NCBI GenBank assembly: GCA_002067315.1
Contig: MVRA01000104.1
Coordinates: forward strand, 1-32,171
Length of the DNA: 32,171 nt
Direction: 5' to 3'
Source of the DNA: Methanocella sp. PtaU1.Bin125
GTDB taxonomy: Archaea; Halobacteriota; Methanocellia; Methanocellales; Methanocellaceae
Part shown: positions 1 through 7,666 of the stretch, piece after piece
How positions within the stretch are numbered: position 1 is the first letter of the stretch
How the letters are laid out: every line of letters starts with the position of its first letter
The notes under the pieces: model-generated
The model's database searches: none
The model's input: the letters and a program-made list of their open reading frames with translations, nothing else
What the model was told of the DNA's origin: nothing
Translations under genes and position numbers: made by a program

Positions 1-219
1 GTGAAGCCTGCGCGCTGGCATGTGTCGCAAGCCGCCTTCAGCGGGCCATTCGTACTGCCCGCCCTCCCGCTAATACGGGACGCCTGCGCGTCGATTACAT
101 GGGACGCCTGCGCGTCGGTCGCGCGCGCGAGCGCTCGCCCGCCGACGACGATGGTCCTTCCTGGTTTTCATTATTCCATACCTGACCAAAACCCCGGTCA
201 TCGACATACTCTTATGAAA
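1..219 (+). repeat. Intergenic repeat R, copy 1 (cut by window edge)
   Basis: GC-rich intergenic sequence that opens with GAAGCCTGCGCGCTGGC and closes with CCTGACCAAAACCCCGGTCA followed by TCGACAT...TTATGAAA. The same opening and closing blocks recur near 10.9, 11.1, 17.9, 18.1, 30.4 and 30.6 kb, always on this strand. The stretch can be read through as a 75-codon open frame, but the peptide resembles only other copies of the repeat, so I do not call a gene. It contains a short direct duplication of GGGACGCCTGCGCGTCG near 80-117. Confidence 0.7.
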
Positions 220-287
220 CGCCGATGAGCTTGCTGCACAGGCATATACGATGAAAATTCCGAGAGTCTTTCATACGAAAAAGTCAG

Positions 288-453
288 GAAAAAGTCGGGC
301 ATTTCGGCGATCCCGGCGGCCGGGGATACGTGCAGCCTGCGCTGCGGTCGCGCGCGTGCGGATGCTCTGGCTGAACATGCCGCAATAGCCCTGCCCGTTT
401 TTCGTCATTAATACCTGGCCAAAACCCCGGCCATCGATCGACTTCCATGAAAA
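288..453 (+). repeat. Intergenic repeat R, copy 2
   Basis: Starts with AAAAAGTCGGGCATTTCGGC, has a central CGCGCGCGTGCG block and CCCTGCCCGTTTTTCGTC, and ends with TACCTGGCCAAAACCCCGGC then CATCGATCGACTTCCATGAAAA. The order of blocks matches the copy at 10851-11011 and the one at 30624-30767. Positions 220-287 between copies 1 and 2 hold nothing recognisable. Confidence 0.7.
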
Positions 454-473
454 TTTTCCTTGTACAGGTTAAG

Positions 474-594
474 CGACTCCTGTCACGCTCGCCAGGGGCG
501 CCAGGGACTGGTTAGAATAGACACATATCGTCATTAATAGAAACGCTTGGCGCCCTTGGCCCCATGGCGCTCCTGGCGAGCGTGACAGGAGTCG
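474..594. repeat. Long inverted repeat, family 2, copy a
   Basis: Left arm 474-507 begins CGACTCCTGTCACGCTCGCC. Right arm 544-594 is its reverse complement and is longer, ending GAGCGTGACAGGAGTCG. The loop is about 36 nt. The right arm is a run of roughly 9-bp units (GGCGCCCTT, GGCCCCAT, GGCGCTCCT, GGCGAGCGT). The arms match those of the element at 16829-16968 but in the opposite topology: there the GAGTCG ends face the loop, here they face outward. Transcribed RNA would fold into a strong hairpin. Confidence 0.85.
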
Positions 595-654
595 GATTGC
601 ATGGACAATGCCAAATTTTCATTAGCCTTAACATGAAAATACCCATTTATCATA

Positions 655-795
655 CGCCGAGTTCTTTGCGGCCTTTTACCGTGCTGCCGTTCCTTCACGC
701 ATAGCAGGGCAATGGTCCGGTTGTCATCATTATATACCTGACAGAGGTGCCTGTCACCAGCCGACTTCCTGCTTAATCCGTCCGGCCTTTAACCG
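655..795. repeat. Fragments of two repeat families upstream of the first gene
   Basis: Positions 669-702 (GCGGCCTTTTACCGTGCTGC onward to CCTTCACGC) match the outer right flank of the inverted repeat at 1993-2166, so this is an isolated half element. Positions 722-775 (CATTATATACCTGAC ... CAGCCGACTTCCTG) match the degraded tail of repeat R. At 783-795 GGCCTTTAACCG again resembles a family 1 arm end. No gene is evident between 1 and 882. Confidence 0.5.
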
Positions 796-810
796 TTGGT
801 GAGAGAACCT

Positions 811-818
811 TTTTATAA
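811..818 (+). promoter_or_regulatory. TATA-like box for the first peptidase-like gene
   Basis: TTTTATAA lies 72 nt before the ATG at 883. A similar box (TATTTATA) lies 63 nt before the paralogous gene at 2731. The parallel spacing supports starting the first gene at 883 rather than at the upstream TTG (796) or GTG (799). It is a pattern match only. Confidence 0.35.
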
Positions 819-882
819 GCACGCGTCGATTTTTCAAAGGCTGTTCCGGCACGTTCCGGATGTGTATGCGGGGCCATTGAGA

Positions 883-1884
883 ATGCGGCGCACTATTACG
901 TTTGAGATGATCGTCCCGTTCGCGATAGCGGCGATCGCTGTGGTCGTCATCGCGACAGTCGCGGCCCTGGCTATCCCGGCCTTTTCCGGCCCCGGGGCCG
1001 TCCCTTCTGCAGTCGACGTTCCCGTGAAAGACACGGGCAACGGCACGGCGGTTAATGCGTCAGCAAACGATGGCATCGCCAATGTCACTGACGCCACGCC
1101 GACGCCCACGCCCGTCCCGCACAGGCTGCGGGTCGTTACCGGCGCGGACGCGACCCCGGCACCGGACGAATTTGTGCAGGGTCCTGACACGGGCGCCTCA
1201 GTGATCGACGGCAAGTCCGCCCGGCACATCGCGTATGCTTACCATACCGGCGTCAATGGCATCGCCGACTATGTCGCGTACTGGACCGTTCCCCGCAGGC
1301 CGGCCTACGACGGCATCCAGAACCACACGATCTTCCTCTGGACCGGCATCCAGCAGGGCGACGCCGGCCTGATCCAGGCCGTACTCGAGTGGGACCATGA
1401 TCACACGGGCCGGTACTGGACGCTGGCCTGCTGGATCGTCAACAAGCGGGACGGGACCTACCGCGTAAGCCCCCGCGTATACGACGTCTACCCGGGCGAC
1501 CGGATACGGGCGGAACTGCGTTACGAGGAGGACGCCGAAAATCCCGGCTGTAAAGTGTGGCACATCATCATGACCGATGAGACCTGCGGCGGCACGATCG
1601 AGCTGTTCGACCGCGGCCGGGCGGTCGACACCAACCGCGACGTCATCCTGTTCAGCGGCGTCCTCGAGGGCATCGGCTACGTATACGACCCCATCGACCT
1701 CCCCGGCGACGTGACCTTCTTTAATATGACCTATTGGGACGAGGCTGGCAGGAGCATGCCCGTATACCTGGCCGGCTACGTGGACCCGGCCTTCCCGGGG
1801 GTCGCCGTGGAATACGAGGACCGCGAATGGGGCACGCCGGTGACCATCTATACAGACTATACCCGGCCGGAGGCCAGCCAGTAG
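883..1884 (+). CDS. Putative membrane-anchored G1 (eqolisin)-like glutamic peptidase, paralog 1
   Basis: Residues 7-34 are a hydrophobic signal anchor. A Thr/Pro linker (TPTPTPVP, ~72-79) leads to a conserved domain (~115-322), placing the domain outside the membrane. The domain carries, in order, the landmarks of family G1: YWTVP (W134), FLWTGIQQG, GLIQAVLEWD (Q165), YPGDRIRAELRY and FSGVLEG (E262). By ungapped comparison with scytalidoglutamic peptidase from memory, Q165 and E262 fall on the catalytic Gln (ILQTG) and Glu (AEFIIE). The WYEWYP segment of the fungal enzyme is replaced by ACWIV. If active, it would be an acid-type endopeptidase outside the cell; a carbohydrate-binding or structural role of the same beta-sandwich fold is possible. 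The start is uncertain: the frame is open back to TTG 796, but ATG 883 begins directly before the anchor. A paralog lies at 2731-3657. Confidence 0.7.
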   Translation: MRRTITFEMIVPFAIAAIAVVVIATVAALAIPAFSGPGAVPSAVDVPVKDTGNGTAVNASANDGIANVTDATPTPTPVPHRLRVVTGADATPAPDEFVQGPDTGASVIDGKSARHIAYAYHTGVNGIADYVAYWTVPRRPAYDGIQNHTIFLWTGIQQGDAGLIQAVLEWDHDHTGRYWTLACWIVNKRDGTYRVSPRVYDVYPGDRIRAELRYEEDAENPGCKVWHIIMTDETCGGTIELFDRGRAVDTNRDVILFSGVLEGIGYVYDPIDLPGDVTFFNMTYWDEAGRSMPVYLAGYVDPAFPGVAVEYEDREWGTPVTIYTDYTRPEASQ

Positions 1885-1992
1885 CATGGTACAGGCTGAA
1901 TACGTCATGCAACAATAAGCCCATTGCCAGATGTCGTTTTAAGTACATAATCTCGTGCCGCAGGACACAAGGCGTGATTAAAGGCCACAAAG

Positions 1993-2166
1993 AAGCGTGA
2001 CGGAACGCCCGGCGCGGTTAAAGGCCGCAGAGAACGCAGAGGAGCGCAGAGAACGCAGTTTCCTTTTTGGTTTAACGCTATACAATATCTAAAAAGGAAA
2101 CTGCGTTCTCTGCGGCTCTCTGCGTTCTCTGCGGCCTTTAACTGTGCTGCAGTTCCTTCACGCTGT
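1993..2166. repeat. Long inverted repeat, family 1, copy a
   Basis: Core arms are 2017-2068 and 2091-2142, about 52 bp each and almost perfectly complementary, with a 22-nt loop. Each arm reads GTTAAAGGCC, then ~9-bp units of the type GCAGAGAAC, then TTTCCTTTTT at the loop. The match extends weakly outward (GCGTGACGGAAC on the left, GTTCCTTCACGC on the right). A further half arm (ATTAAAGGCCACAAAG) precedes it at 1977-1992. The element sits between the convergent genes ending at 1884 and 2168, so it could act as a two-way terminator. Confidence 0.9.
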
Positions 2167-2167
2167 G

Positions 2168-2551
2168 CTACCGGAGTAACTCGTTGTGCCTGCGCTGCAC
2201 GATCTCCCGGGCCATCTCGAAGAAGACGTCGACGTCGGCGTCCTCTTTGTTCGGCAGGTGCCGGGTCACGATCTGCTCGAAGGTGTCAAGGAAGTCCATG
2301 GTCGTGTCGATCTTCTTACCTTCCTTGCGGATCAGGTTGTACAACCATTCCATGTATAGCTTCACGGTCTGGTAATCGCGTGACTCCCCTTCCTCCAGCA
2401 GGTCCATCAGACCCTCGCTGACGGTCCCGGCCAGGCCTTCCGCGGGCTGGCCCCGGCCCTGAAAATAGCTCGCCGTCTTGAAGGTGTTCACGGCTTCCCG
2501 GATGATCCGGCCCCTGTTTTTCGACAGGTCTTTACTGGTCGACTCCATCAT
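2168..2551 (-). CDS. Small helical protein of unknown function
   Basis: A 127-residue product that I do not recognise. It is charged and predicted mostly helical, with no signal peptide, membrane segment or cysteine. Residues 55-110 (LYMEWLYNLIRKEGKK, TTMDFLDTFEQIVTRHLPNK, FFEMAREIVQRR) alternate hydrophobic and charged positions as in a helical bundle. Two ATG codons are adjacent (2551 and 2548), preceded by GAGGACC about 8 nt upstream, a reasonable ribosome-binding site. It lies between the two peptidase-like paralogs, on the opposite strand and divergent from the second. The only functional hint is this position, for example a cytosolic regulator of one of them. Codon use fits its neighbours, so it is probably a real gene. 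Confidence 0.7.
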   Translation of the reverse strand: MMESTSKDLSKNRGRIIREAVNTFKTASYFQGRGQPAEGLAGTVSEGLMDLLEEGESRDYQTVKLYMEWLYNLIRKEGKKIDTTMDFLDTFEQIVTRHLPNKEDADVDVFFEMAREIVQRRHNELLR

Positions 2552-2598
2552 TAGCGGTCCTCGCGCCTTTTTCTTACCAGCATATTGGCTGCGGTGTG

Positions 2599-2605
2599 TA
2601 TAAAC
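2599..2605 (-). promoter_or_regulatory. TATA-like box for the gene at 2551
   Basis: On the minus strand GTTTATACAC lies about 50 nt before the start of the small helical protein. Together with the plus-strand box at 2668-2675 it makes 2552-2730 a divergent promoter region. Confidence 0.35.
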
Positions 2606-2667
2606 GTAACTAATTTTTATGCCCGTAGGTCCGGCATCCCGGACAGTTCTACGATCTTGCGATAACG

Positions 2668-2675
2668 TATTTATA
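2668..2675 (+). promoter_or_regulatory. TATA-like box for the second peptidase-like gene
   Basis: TATTTATA, 63 nt before the GTG start at 2731. A transcription start about 25 nt downstream would leave a leader of ~30 nt. Confidence 0.4.
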
Positions 2676-2730
2676 GGCAGGCCGGGAATGACAACATGTC
2701 CTGGCCTGAGGGTTCCGGGCTAATGACAGC

Positions 2731-3657
2731 GTGGGGATTGAGTTGAGACCGTGGCGGGTCCGGGTGAAGCCCGGCTTCATCAGCATGGGTATCGTGATTA
2801 TGGCCCTTATCATGGCAGCCATTGCTGTCATCTCCCCGGCCGGCGATGCCAGCGGAGATGCCGGTGACGCGACTGGCGTAACTCCTGTTCCGGACCGCTC
2901 CCATTTTCCCCCTGAAGTGCCTTCCCGGGATGACCTGCAGGTCACTTCGCAGGAGGACACGGCCATCGATACAACGCCGGGCGACGGCATGGGCAGGACC
3001 GCGAAGCATATCGCTTACGCTTACCAGCCCAACGTCAGCGACGTCGTCGTGTTTACCTCGTACTGGACCGTGCCCGAACGCCCGGCTTACGACGAGTACA
3101 TCAAGCACACCGTGTTCCTCTGGTGCGGGCTCCAGCAGGGTAACCTCGGGCTGATCCAGCCGGTCCTGGAGTGGGACCACGACGACACGGGGAAGTACTG
3201 GACGATCGGCTGCTGGATCGTCAATAAGCGGGATCACACGTACGAGGTCAGCCGGCGGTTCCGGGCGTATCCTGGCGATCGCATCCGGGCCGACCTTCGA
3301 TACATCACCGACCCGGCGAACCCGGGAAAGAAAGTCTGGTACATCGCGATCTCCGACCTGACCCGGCAGAGCATGACATATATGCTCGATCACCGCCGGG
3401 CCGTCGACACGAACCAGAACCTGACCCTGTTCAGCGGCGTCCTGGAAGGGACCGACCTGGTCCGGTATGACGTCGACCTGCCCGGGGACGTGACGTTCGA
3501 AGACGTGATCTGCAAAGCCGAGGGCGGCGTCGACGTGCCATTGAGCCTCACGGGATACGTCCACCCGGACATGGGACAGGTGGCCATCGAGTTCGAGGAC
3601 GGGCCTACTGGGACGTCTGTAATCATAAACACGCAACGCAATACTGGAAACAGTTAA
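2731..3657 (+). CDS. Putative membrane-anchored G1 (eqolisin)-like glutamic peptidase, paralog 2
   Basis: A 308-residue product. Residues 15-36 are a hydrophobic anchor after a basic N-terminus; residues 37-88 are a low-complexity Asp/Gly/Pro linker. The domain from ~92 to 300 is closely similar to paralog 1 along its whole length, with identical blocks such as LEWDHD, CWIVNKRD, PGDRIRA, RAVDTN, LFSGVLEG and LPGDVTF. Candidate catalytic residues are Q143 (GLIQPVLEW) and E239 (FSGVLEG), both kept in the two paralogs. The start is GTG at 2731; Met19 falls inside the anchor and is less likely. The two copies have diverged most in the anchor and linker, which suggests that only the domain is constrained. 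The last codon and stop overlap the left arm of an inverted repeat (3653-3769), so the end of the coding region may have been shaped by insertion of that element. Confidence 0.7.
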   Translation: MGIELRPWRVRVKPGFISMGIVIMALIMAAIAVISPAGDASGDAGDATGVTPVPDRSHFPPEVPSRDDLQVTSQEDTAIDTTPGDGMGRTAKHIAYAYQPNVSDVVVFTSYWTVPERPAYDEYIKHTVFLWCGLQQGNLGLIQPVLEWDHDDTGKYWTIGCWIVNKRDHTYEVSRRFRAYPGDRIRADLRYITDPANPGKKVWYIAISDLTRQSMTYMLDHRRAVDTNQNLTLFSGVLEGTDLVRYDVDLPGDVTFEDVICKAEGGVDVPLSLTGYVHPDMGQVAIEFEDGPTGTSVIINTQRNTGNS

Positions 3658-3769
3658 AGGCCGCAGAGGGGCGCAGAGTACGCGGTTTCCTTTTTAGCTT
3701 AACACGTTGCCATGTCAAAAAAGGAAACTGCGCTCTCTGTGCCCCTCTGCGCTCTCTGCGGCCTTTAAC
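3653..3769. repeat. Long inverted repeat, family 1, copy b
   Basis: Left arm 3653-3695 and right arm 3717-3769 share GTTAAAGGCCGCAGAG and TTTCCTTTTT with the copy at 1993-2166, and the loop is related (TTAAC with C, T, C and AT at matching places). The right arm has one ~9-bp GCAGAGAGC-type unit more than the left, showing that unit number can change. It lies between convergent genes (stops at 3657 and 3838). Confidence 0.9.
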
Positions 3770-3837
3770 CGCGTCCTGTTTTACGCTTCACTTTACATAG
3801 AAACGGCAGGAGAGGGCATGCTAAAAAGTAATGAGGC

Positions 3838-5016
3838 TTATGACGCCGTTTTCGGGATGACCGTCATCACCGGGTAGGTGATCTCGATGTTCTCCGCCCT
3901 GAACCGCGTGAGGATCTGCCGGTAGATCTGGTCCGACACGCTGTAGTCCTGCCGGTACTCGCCGATCCAGACCAGCATGGTGATGCCGATGGCGAAGTCC
4001 CCGAGCTCGTTCACGTAGGCGGCGGGTTTTGGCTCCTGGGCCACAGTGGGGCATGCACGCGCGATCTCTTCCATGATGGCGCAGGCCCGGTCGACGTCGG
4101 ACTTGTAGCTGATGCCCACCTTGATCTTCAGCCGCAGATGCGAGTCGGGCATGGACAGGTTGATGATCTCCGAGCCGGCCATCTGCTGGTTCGGGATGAC
4201 GAGGACCTCGTTGTTGCGGGTCACGATGCGGGTACTGCGCAGCCCGATGTCCGTGACGTCGCCCTGGCCGATGCCCGGGATGAGCAGCCGGTCGCCGACC
4301 TTGTACGGCCTGTCTGTCAAGATGGCTATCGCGCCGAACACGTTCGAGAGCGTCTCCTGCGCTGCGAGGGCGACCGCGATGCCTGCCACCCCCATGCTGG
4401 CCACCAGCGCCGTGATCTCGATGCCGAAGCGGCTCAGGATCATCAGCAGCGCGAGTATGTAGATGGCCGCCGTGATCACCTTACCGAAGAACGGTATGAG
4501 CTGGTCGTCCAGCTGTGAGTCGGTATGCGGGGCCACGTCCCTGGAGTACCATCTCAGCGCGGCGTTGATGAGGTTGCTGACGAAGTAGGCCGCGACAAGG
4601 ATGAGCGCGATAGTGGCGACCATGTCGAGCGTCTCGACGATCGACAGGGACATGTTATCCAGCGTCTTAAGCGCGAGGTACACGCCTATCAACAGGATGA
4701 GGACTCTGATCGGGCTGCGTATCGCCTTGAGCACTTCGTCGTCCAGCGAGGACTTCGTGCCTTTGACCAGCCGGGGCGCGACGGAGGTGACAAAGTACCT
4801 CGCCGCTTCGGAAAGGACTAAAAAGAACGCGATGATCAGGACGGCCGTAATCACGTCCGCATAGAAACTGTTGAGGCCAGTGTATGTGGAAATCAGGTCC
4901 TGTATGTTGTTGACCAGCGGGTCGACAGTCCCGCTGGTTATCACCGGCGTCGGGCTTGTGGCGTTGCTGATCTCCTGCATCCAGAGAGAAAGTGCGCTGA
5001 CTATATTTAAAAGCAT
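3838..5016 (-). CDS. MscS-family small-conductance mechanosensitive channel
   Basis: A 392-residue membrane protein. Hydrophobic helices lie at ~57-80, ~104-120, ~130-152 and ~183-200. They are followed by the pore-lining helix of the MscS family (ALVASMGVAGIAVALAAQET, about 204-223) and the adjoining NVFGAIAIL and DRPYKVGDRL of the beta domain. The C-terminal alpha/beta domain (~280-385) includes VGISYKSDVDRA. In the cell it would open on membrane stretch and release solutes. It is the last gene of a six-gene operon whose five upstream members are CBS-domain proteins; its start is 21 nt after the stop of the nearest one. I infer that channel activity or expression is tied to whatever the CBS proteins sense. 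It has more membrane helices than E. coli MscS. Confidence 0.9.
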   Translation of the reverse strand: MLLNIVSALSLWMQEISNATSPTPVITSGTVDPLVNNIQDLISTYTGLNSFYADVITAVLIIAFFLVLSEAARYFVTSVAPRLVKGTKSSLDDEVLKAIRSPIRVLILLIGVYLALKTLDNMSLSIVETLDMVATIALILVAAYFVSNLINAALRWYSRDVAPHTDSQLDDQLIPFFGKVITAAIYILALLMILSRFGIEITALVASMGVAGIAVALAAQETLSNVFGAIAILTDRPYKVGDRLLIPGIGQGDVTDIGLRSTRIVTRNNEVLVIPNQQMAGSEIINLSMPDSHLRLKIKVGISYKSDVDRACAIMEEIARACPTVAQEPKPAAYVNELGDFAIGITMLVWIGEYRQDYSVSDQIYRQILTRFRAENIEITYPVMTVIPKTAS

Positions 5017-5037
5017 CGTGCCCTTTGTGTCCAGTGC

Positions 5038-5799
5038 TTAGATGGCGCGGACGATGTCGCGGCGGGTGACGATGCCCACGAGGTGGCGCTGCTCGTTCAG
5101 CACCGGCAGCGCGCCGATGCCTCTGTCGATCATCAGCTTTGCGGCGTCCCGGATGCTGGTACCCACAGGGACGGTGACGACGTCGGCTCTCATGATGTCG
5201 AACGCGAGCATGCGCTCGACGTTGTTGTCCTGGTGGTTCTGCGATGAGCGGCGCTTGACGCCCCGGAAGGCCGCGGCGACGTCCGTCTCCGAGACGATGC
5301 CCACGAGCGTGGCGCCGTCCATGATGGGCACCCGGCTGATCCCTTTGTCCATCATCAGCTTCCTGATAAAGGAGACGCGGGCGTCCGGGGGCGCGATCTG
5401 CGGCATCTTCATGATCGCTTCCACGGGGCCGTCCGGGGTGACGCGGCGGATGACGTCCGAGGTGGAAACGGCCCCGAGTATCCCGCCGTCCTCGACGACT
5501 ACCGTATCGACCTGCTTGAGCGCCTCGATCGCCTGCTGTGCGTCGTCCTCCGGGCCGAGGACCGCGTAATTGTTGCTGACCGCGTCGGCCACGTGAAACA
5601 GCGACGGCGGGTGGTTGTACTTCCGGCGCGAGCCCAGCGACCCGCAGATGCTACGCAGCGATATGATGCCCATGAGCACACCGTTCCGCCTGACGATCAG
5701 CCGGCGCACGTGCTGCTTGTCCATCAGGTCCAGCGCTTCCGAGACGCGGTCCGACTTGTCGATCGTCACGGGCTTCGACATGATGTCCTTCACTTTCAT
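5038..5799 (-). CDS. Four-CBS-domain protein (operon gene 5)
   Basis: A 253-residue product made of four CBS motifs at about 1-56, 65-123, 125-182 and 198-253, with no other domain. Each shows the usual pattern of a DIM/AIM-type opening, a Val/Pro strand, a helix, a G-x-L/V-P or related strand and a closing GIVSETDV/GIVTRRDI-type strand. CBS pairs form Bateman modules that generally bind adenosine nucleotides, SAM or metal ions. Its start overlaps the stop of the gene before it by 4 bp (ATGA), and GGAGG lies about 8-12 nt upstream, so translation is probably coupled. Nothing shows a catalytic role; a regulatory or sensor role is inferred. Confidence 0.9.
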   Translation of the reverse strand: MKVKDIMSKPVTIDKSDRVSEALDLMDKQHVRRLIVRRNGVLMGIISLRSICGSLGSRRKYNHPPSLFHVADAVSNNYAVLGPEDDAQQAIEALKQVDTVVVEDGGILGAVSTSDVIRRVTPDGPVEAIMKMPQIAPPDARVSFIRKLMMDKGISRVPIMDGATLVGIVSETDVAAAFRGVKRRSSQNHQDNNVERMLAFDIMRADVVTVPVGTSIRDAAKLMIDRGIGALPVLNEQRHLVGIVTRRDIVRAI

Positions 5800-6686
5800 T
5801 CAGGAGCCTCCGTCAGCCATTGTAAAATATTCTCGAAGTTGAACTGCCCGACCAGCGTTTCGTCGATGACGGGCAGCATGTCAAAGTTGTGGTCGACCAT
5901 GATCTGCGCCGCTTCCTCGGCCATGGTCTTCTGCTGCACCGAGATGAGCGGCGTGGCCATCACGTCTTCCGCCACGGCCGGCAGCTCGACGATCTTGCGC
6001 AGCCGTTTCTTGCCCGCCGGCACCTCTCTCCGGCTCTCCTTCACGTCCTCCAGGCCCCGCGGGTTAATCTCGACGAAGCCCAGGTCGTCCAGCGTCACGA
6101 TGCCGGAGCAGACCTTTTCGTTGTCCGCGTCCCTGACTACCACCCGGTCGACGCCGTGCTCTCTCATGACGTCGAGGACACTGTTGATCGTGTTCAGGCC
6201 GCTCACCGTCGGCGGCGGCGCAGACATCATATCGCCTACCCGCAGGGAGCAGCCGACCAGCGTGAAGTATTTGACCATGTCGTGCTTGGTCACGATGCCC
6301 AGCACGCTGTCCCGGTCGTTATACACCAGCAGGCCGGAGATGTCGCGATCGAGCATCGTCTGCGCCGCAGATTGCACCGGCTCGTCGGGACCGACGGTGA
6401 CCGGGTCGGGCGTCATGATCAGGTGTATTGGAACCTGGTCGAGCGGGCGCCGGCGCCACTGCGGCCCGGCCTGGTTCAGCCGCATCCCCAGGTCCTTCCG
6501 GGTGACGATGCCTTTGATATCGTTGCCGTCCATCACGACCAGCCGGGAGACGTTGTTGCGTAGCATCAGGTTCCGCGCCCGGGCCAGGTTGTCGCGGATC
6601 GAGATGGCGTACACCGGCGTCGACATGATATCGCCCAGCGTGGTCGCCCTGCCCTGACGGGCGACCGCCGAAGATCCGCGGGTCAT
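5796..6686 (-). CDS. Four-CBS-domain protein with basic linker (operon gene 4)
   Basis: A 296-residue product. CBS motifs lie at about 17-72, 88-145, 148-208 and 240-292. CBS3 and CBS4 are separated by a ~30-residue strongly basic stretch (KESRREVPAGKKRLRKIVEL) absent from the sister proteins; it might contact a nucleic acid or an acidic surface. The fourth CBS motif is degenerate at its end (LVGQFNFENILQWL rather than GIVTxxDI). The start overlaps the preceding stop by 4 bp with GGGGGT just upstream. The ligand is unknown. Confidence 0.88.
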   Translation of the reverse strand: MTRGSSAVARQGRATTLGDIMSTPVYAISIRDNLARARNLMLRNNVSRLVVMDGNDIKGIVTRKDLGMRLNQAGPQWRRRPLDQVPIHLIMTPDPVTVGPDEPVQSAAQTMLDRDISGLLVYNDRDSVLGIVTKHDMVKYFTLVGCSLRVGDMMSAPPPTVSGLNTINSVLDVMREHGVDRVVVRDADNEKVCSGIVTLDDLGFVEINPRGLEDVKESRREVPAGKKRLRKIVELPAVAEDVMATPLISVQQKTMAEEAAQIMVDHNFDMLPVIDETLVGQFNFENILQWLTEAPE

Positions 6687-7666
6687 TTTACCCCCCGGAG
6701 CGACAGGAGCACGTCCCGCTCGGTGACAATGCCGGCAAGCCCGCTGTCGCCGATGACCGGCAGGCAGCCGATGCGGTTCCGGGACATGAGCCGGGCCACC
6801 TCGCTCAGCTCCTGGTCAGGCTTCGCGGTGATGATGTCGGTCTTCATGATCGTGCTGATCGGCGCGCTCATCGCCTCGCGGATGTGGCCGGTGACCAGCT
6901 TTTTGAACGCGTCGCCGCTGCCGAGATACCGCATGATGTCCGTCGCCGTGATGATGCCGCAGACGAAGGCGTCGGTGACCACGGGCAGCCTCCGGAAGCC
7001 GCTGGCGATCATCGTCTTCGCCGCCGCCTCGATGGTCGTGCCGGGCGGCGCTGTAATAACGCGGGTGCTCATGCTGTCGCTGACCTTCTTTCCCGTGACC
7101 GTCTCGCTCATCAGGTACATGATGTCTCGCTCCGTGATGATCCCCTGGATGCGCCCGTCCCCGTCCACCACCGGCAGCCCGCCCACGGACTTCTCGATCA
7201 TGACGGAGATGGTCTGCTCCAGCGATGCGTCGTCCGGGACGGTGATCACCGACTCTTCCATGATCTCGGTGATCGGGGCGTTGATGGCCAGGATCATGTT
7301 GCCGTCGTACTTGCGGCTGATGATCTTGCTCTTGTCGCCCCCGCCCAGGAAGTTGATGATGTCCAGCACCGTGCAGATCCCCTCGATGCGCTTCGTGCCC
7401 GGATCGGCGACGGGGAGCCGCCGGTAGCCGTAGCCCACCATCGTGCGGGCCGCGCCCATGATCGTGGTCGTGGGCGGCACGGTGACGACCTCCCGGTGGC
7501 AGGCGGCCATGATGCCGCTCTCGTGCTTCGCCGGGCGCTGCTTGAAGTTCAGGTCCCGGGTGACCTGGCCGCGCTGCAGGTCGCTCTCGAAGCGGCCCGA
7601 GTTGTAGTTCCGGCTCCGGCGGTTTTCCCCGAGCTCGCCTACCGGCTCGTGGCTGCGCTTACTCAA
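6683..7666 (-). CDS. Four-CBS-domain protein with polar N-terminal extension (operon gene 3)
   Basis: A 327-residue product. A polar, probably disordered N-terminus of ~45 residues rich in Arg, Asn and Glu precedes CBS motifs at about 48-108, 130-186, 193-250 and 262-325. These contain clear ITERDI, ITATDI and VTERDV closing strands. The start is TTG. It is supported by a good ribosome-binding site (AGGAGG on the minus strand at 7677-7682, 10 nt before the start), and the next Met (53) would cut into the first CBS motif. The gene overlaps the stop of the preceding gene by 8 bp. In related proteins such tandem CBS modules bind nucleotides; here no partner domain is attached. Confidence 0.88.
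   Translation of the reverse strand: MSKRSHEPVGELGENRRSRNYNSGRFESDLQRGQVTRDLNFKQRPAKHESGIMAACHREVVTVPPTTTIMGAARTMVGYGYRRLPVADPGTKRIEGICTVLDIINFLGGGDKSKIISRKYDGNMILAINAPITEIMEESVITVPDDASLEQTISVMIEKSVGGLPVVDGDGRIQGIITERDIMYLMSETVTGKKVSDSMSTRVITAPPGTTIEAAAKTMIASGFRRLPVVTDAFVCGIITATDIMRYLGSGDAFKKLVTGHIREAMSAPISTIMKTDIITAKPDQELSEVARLMSRNRIGCLPVIGDSGLAGIVTERDVLLSLRGVK

Noticed and set aside
834-1908. Minus-strand frames opposite the first peptidase-like gene
   Set aside because: The plus-strand product has a paralog at 2731-3657 and a recognisable domain; the antisense products do not.
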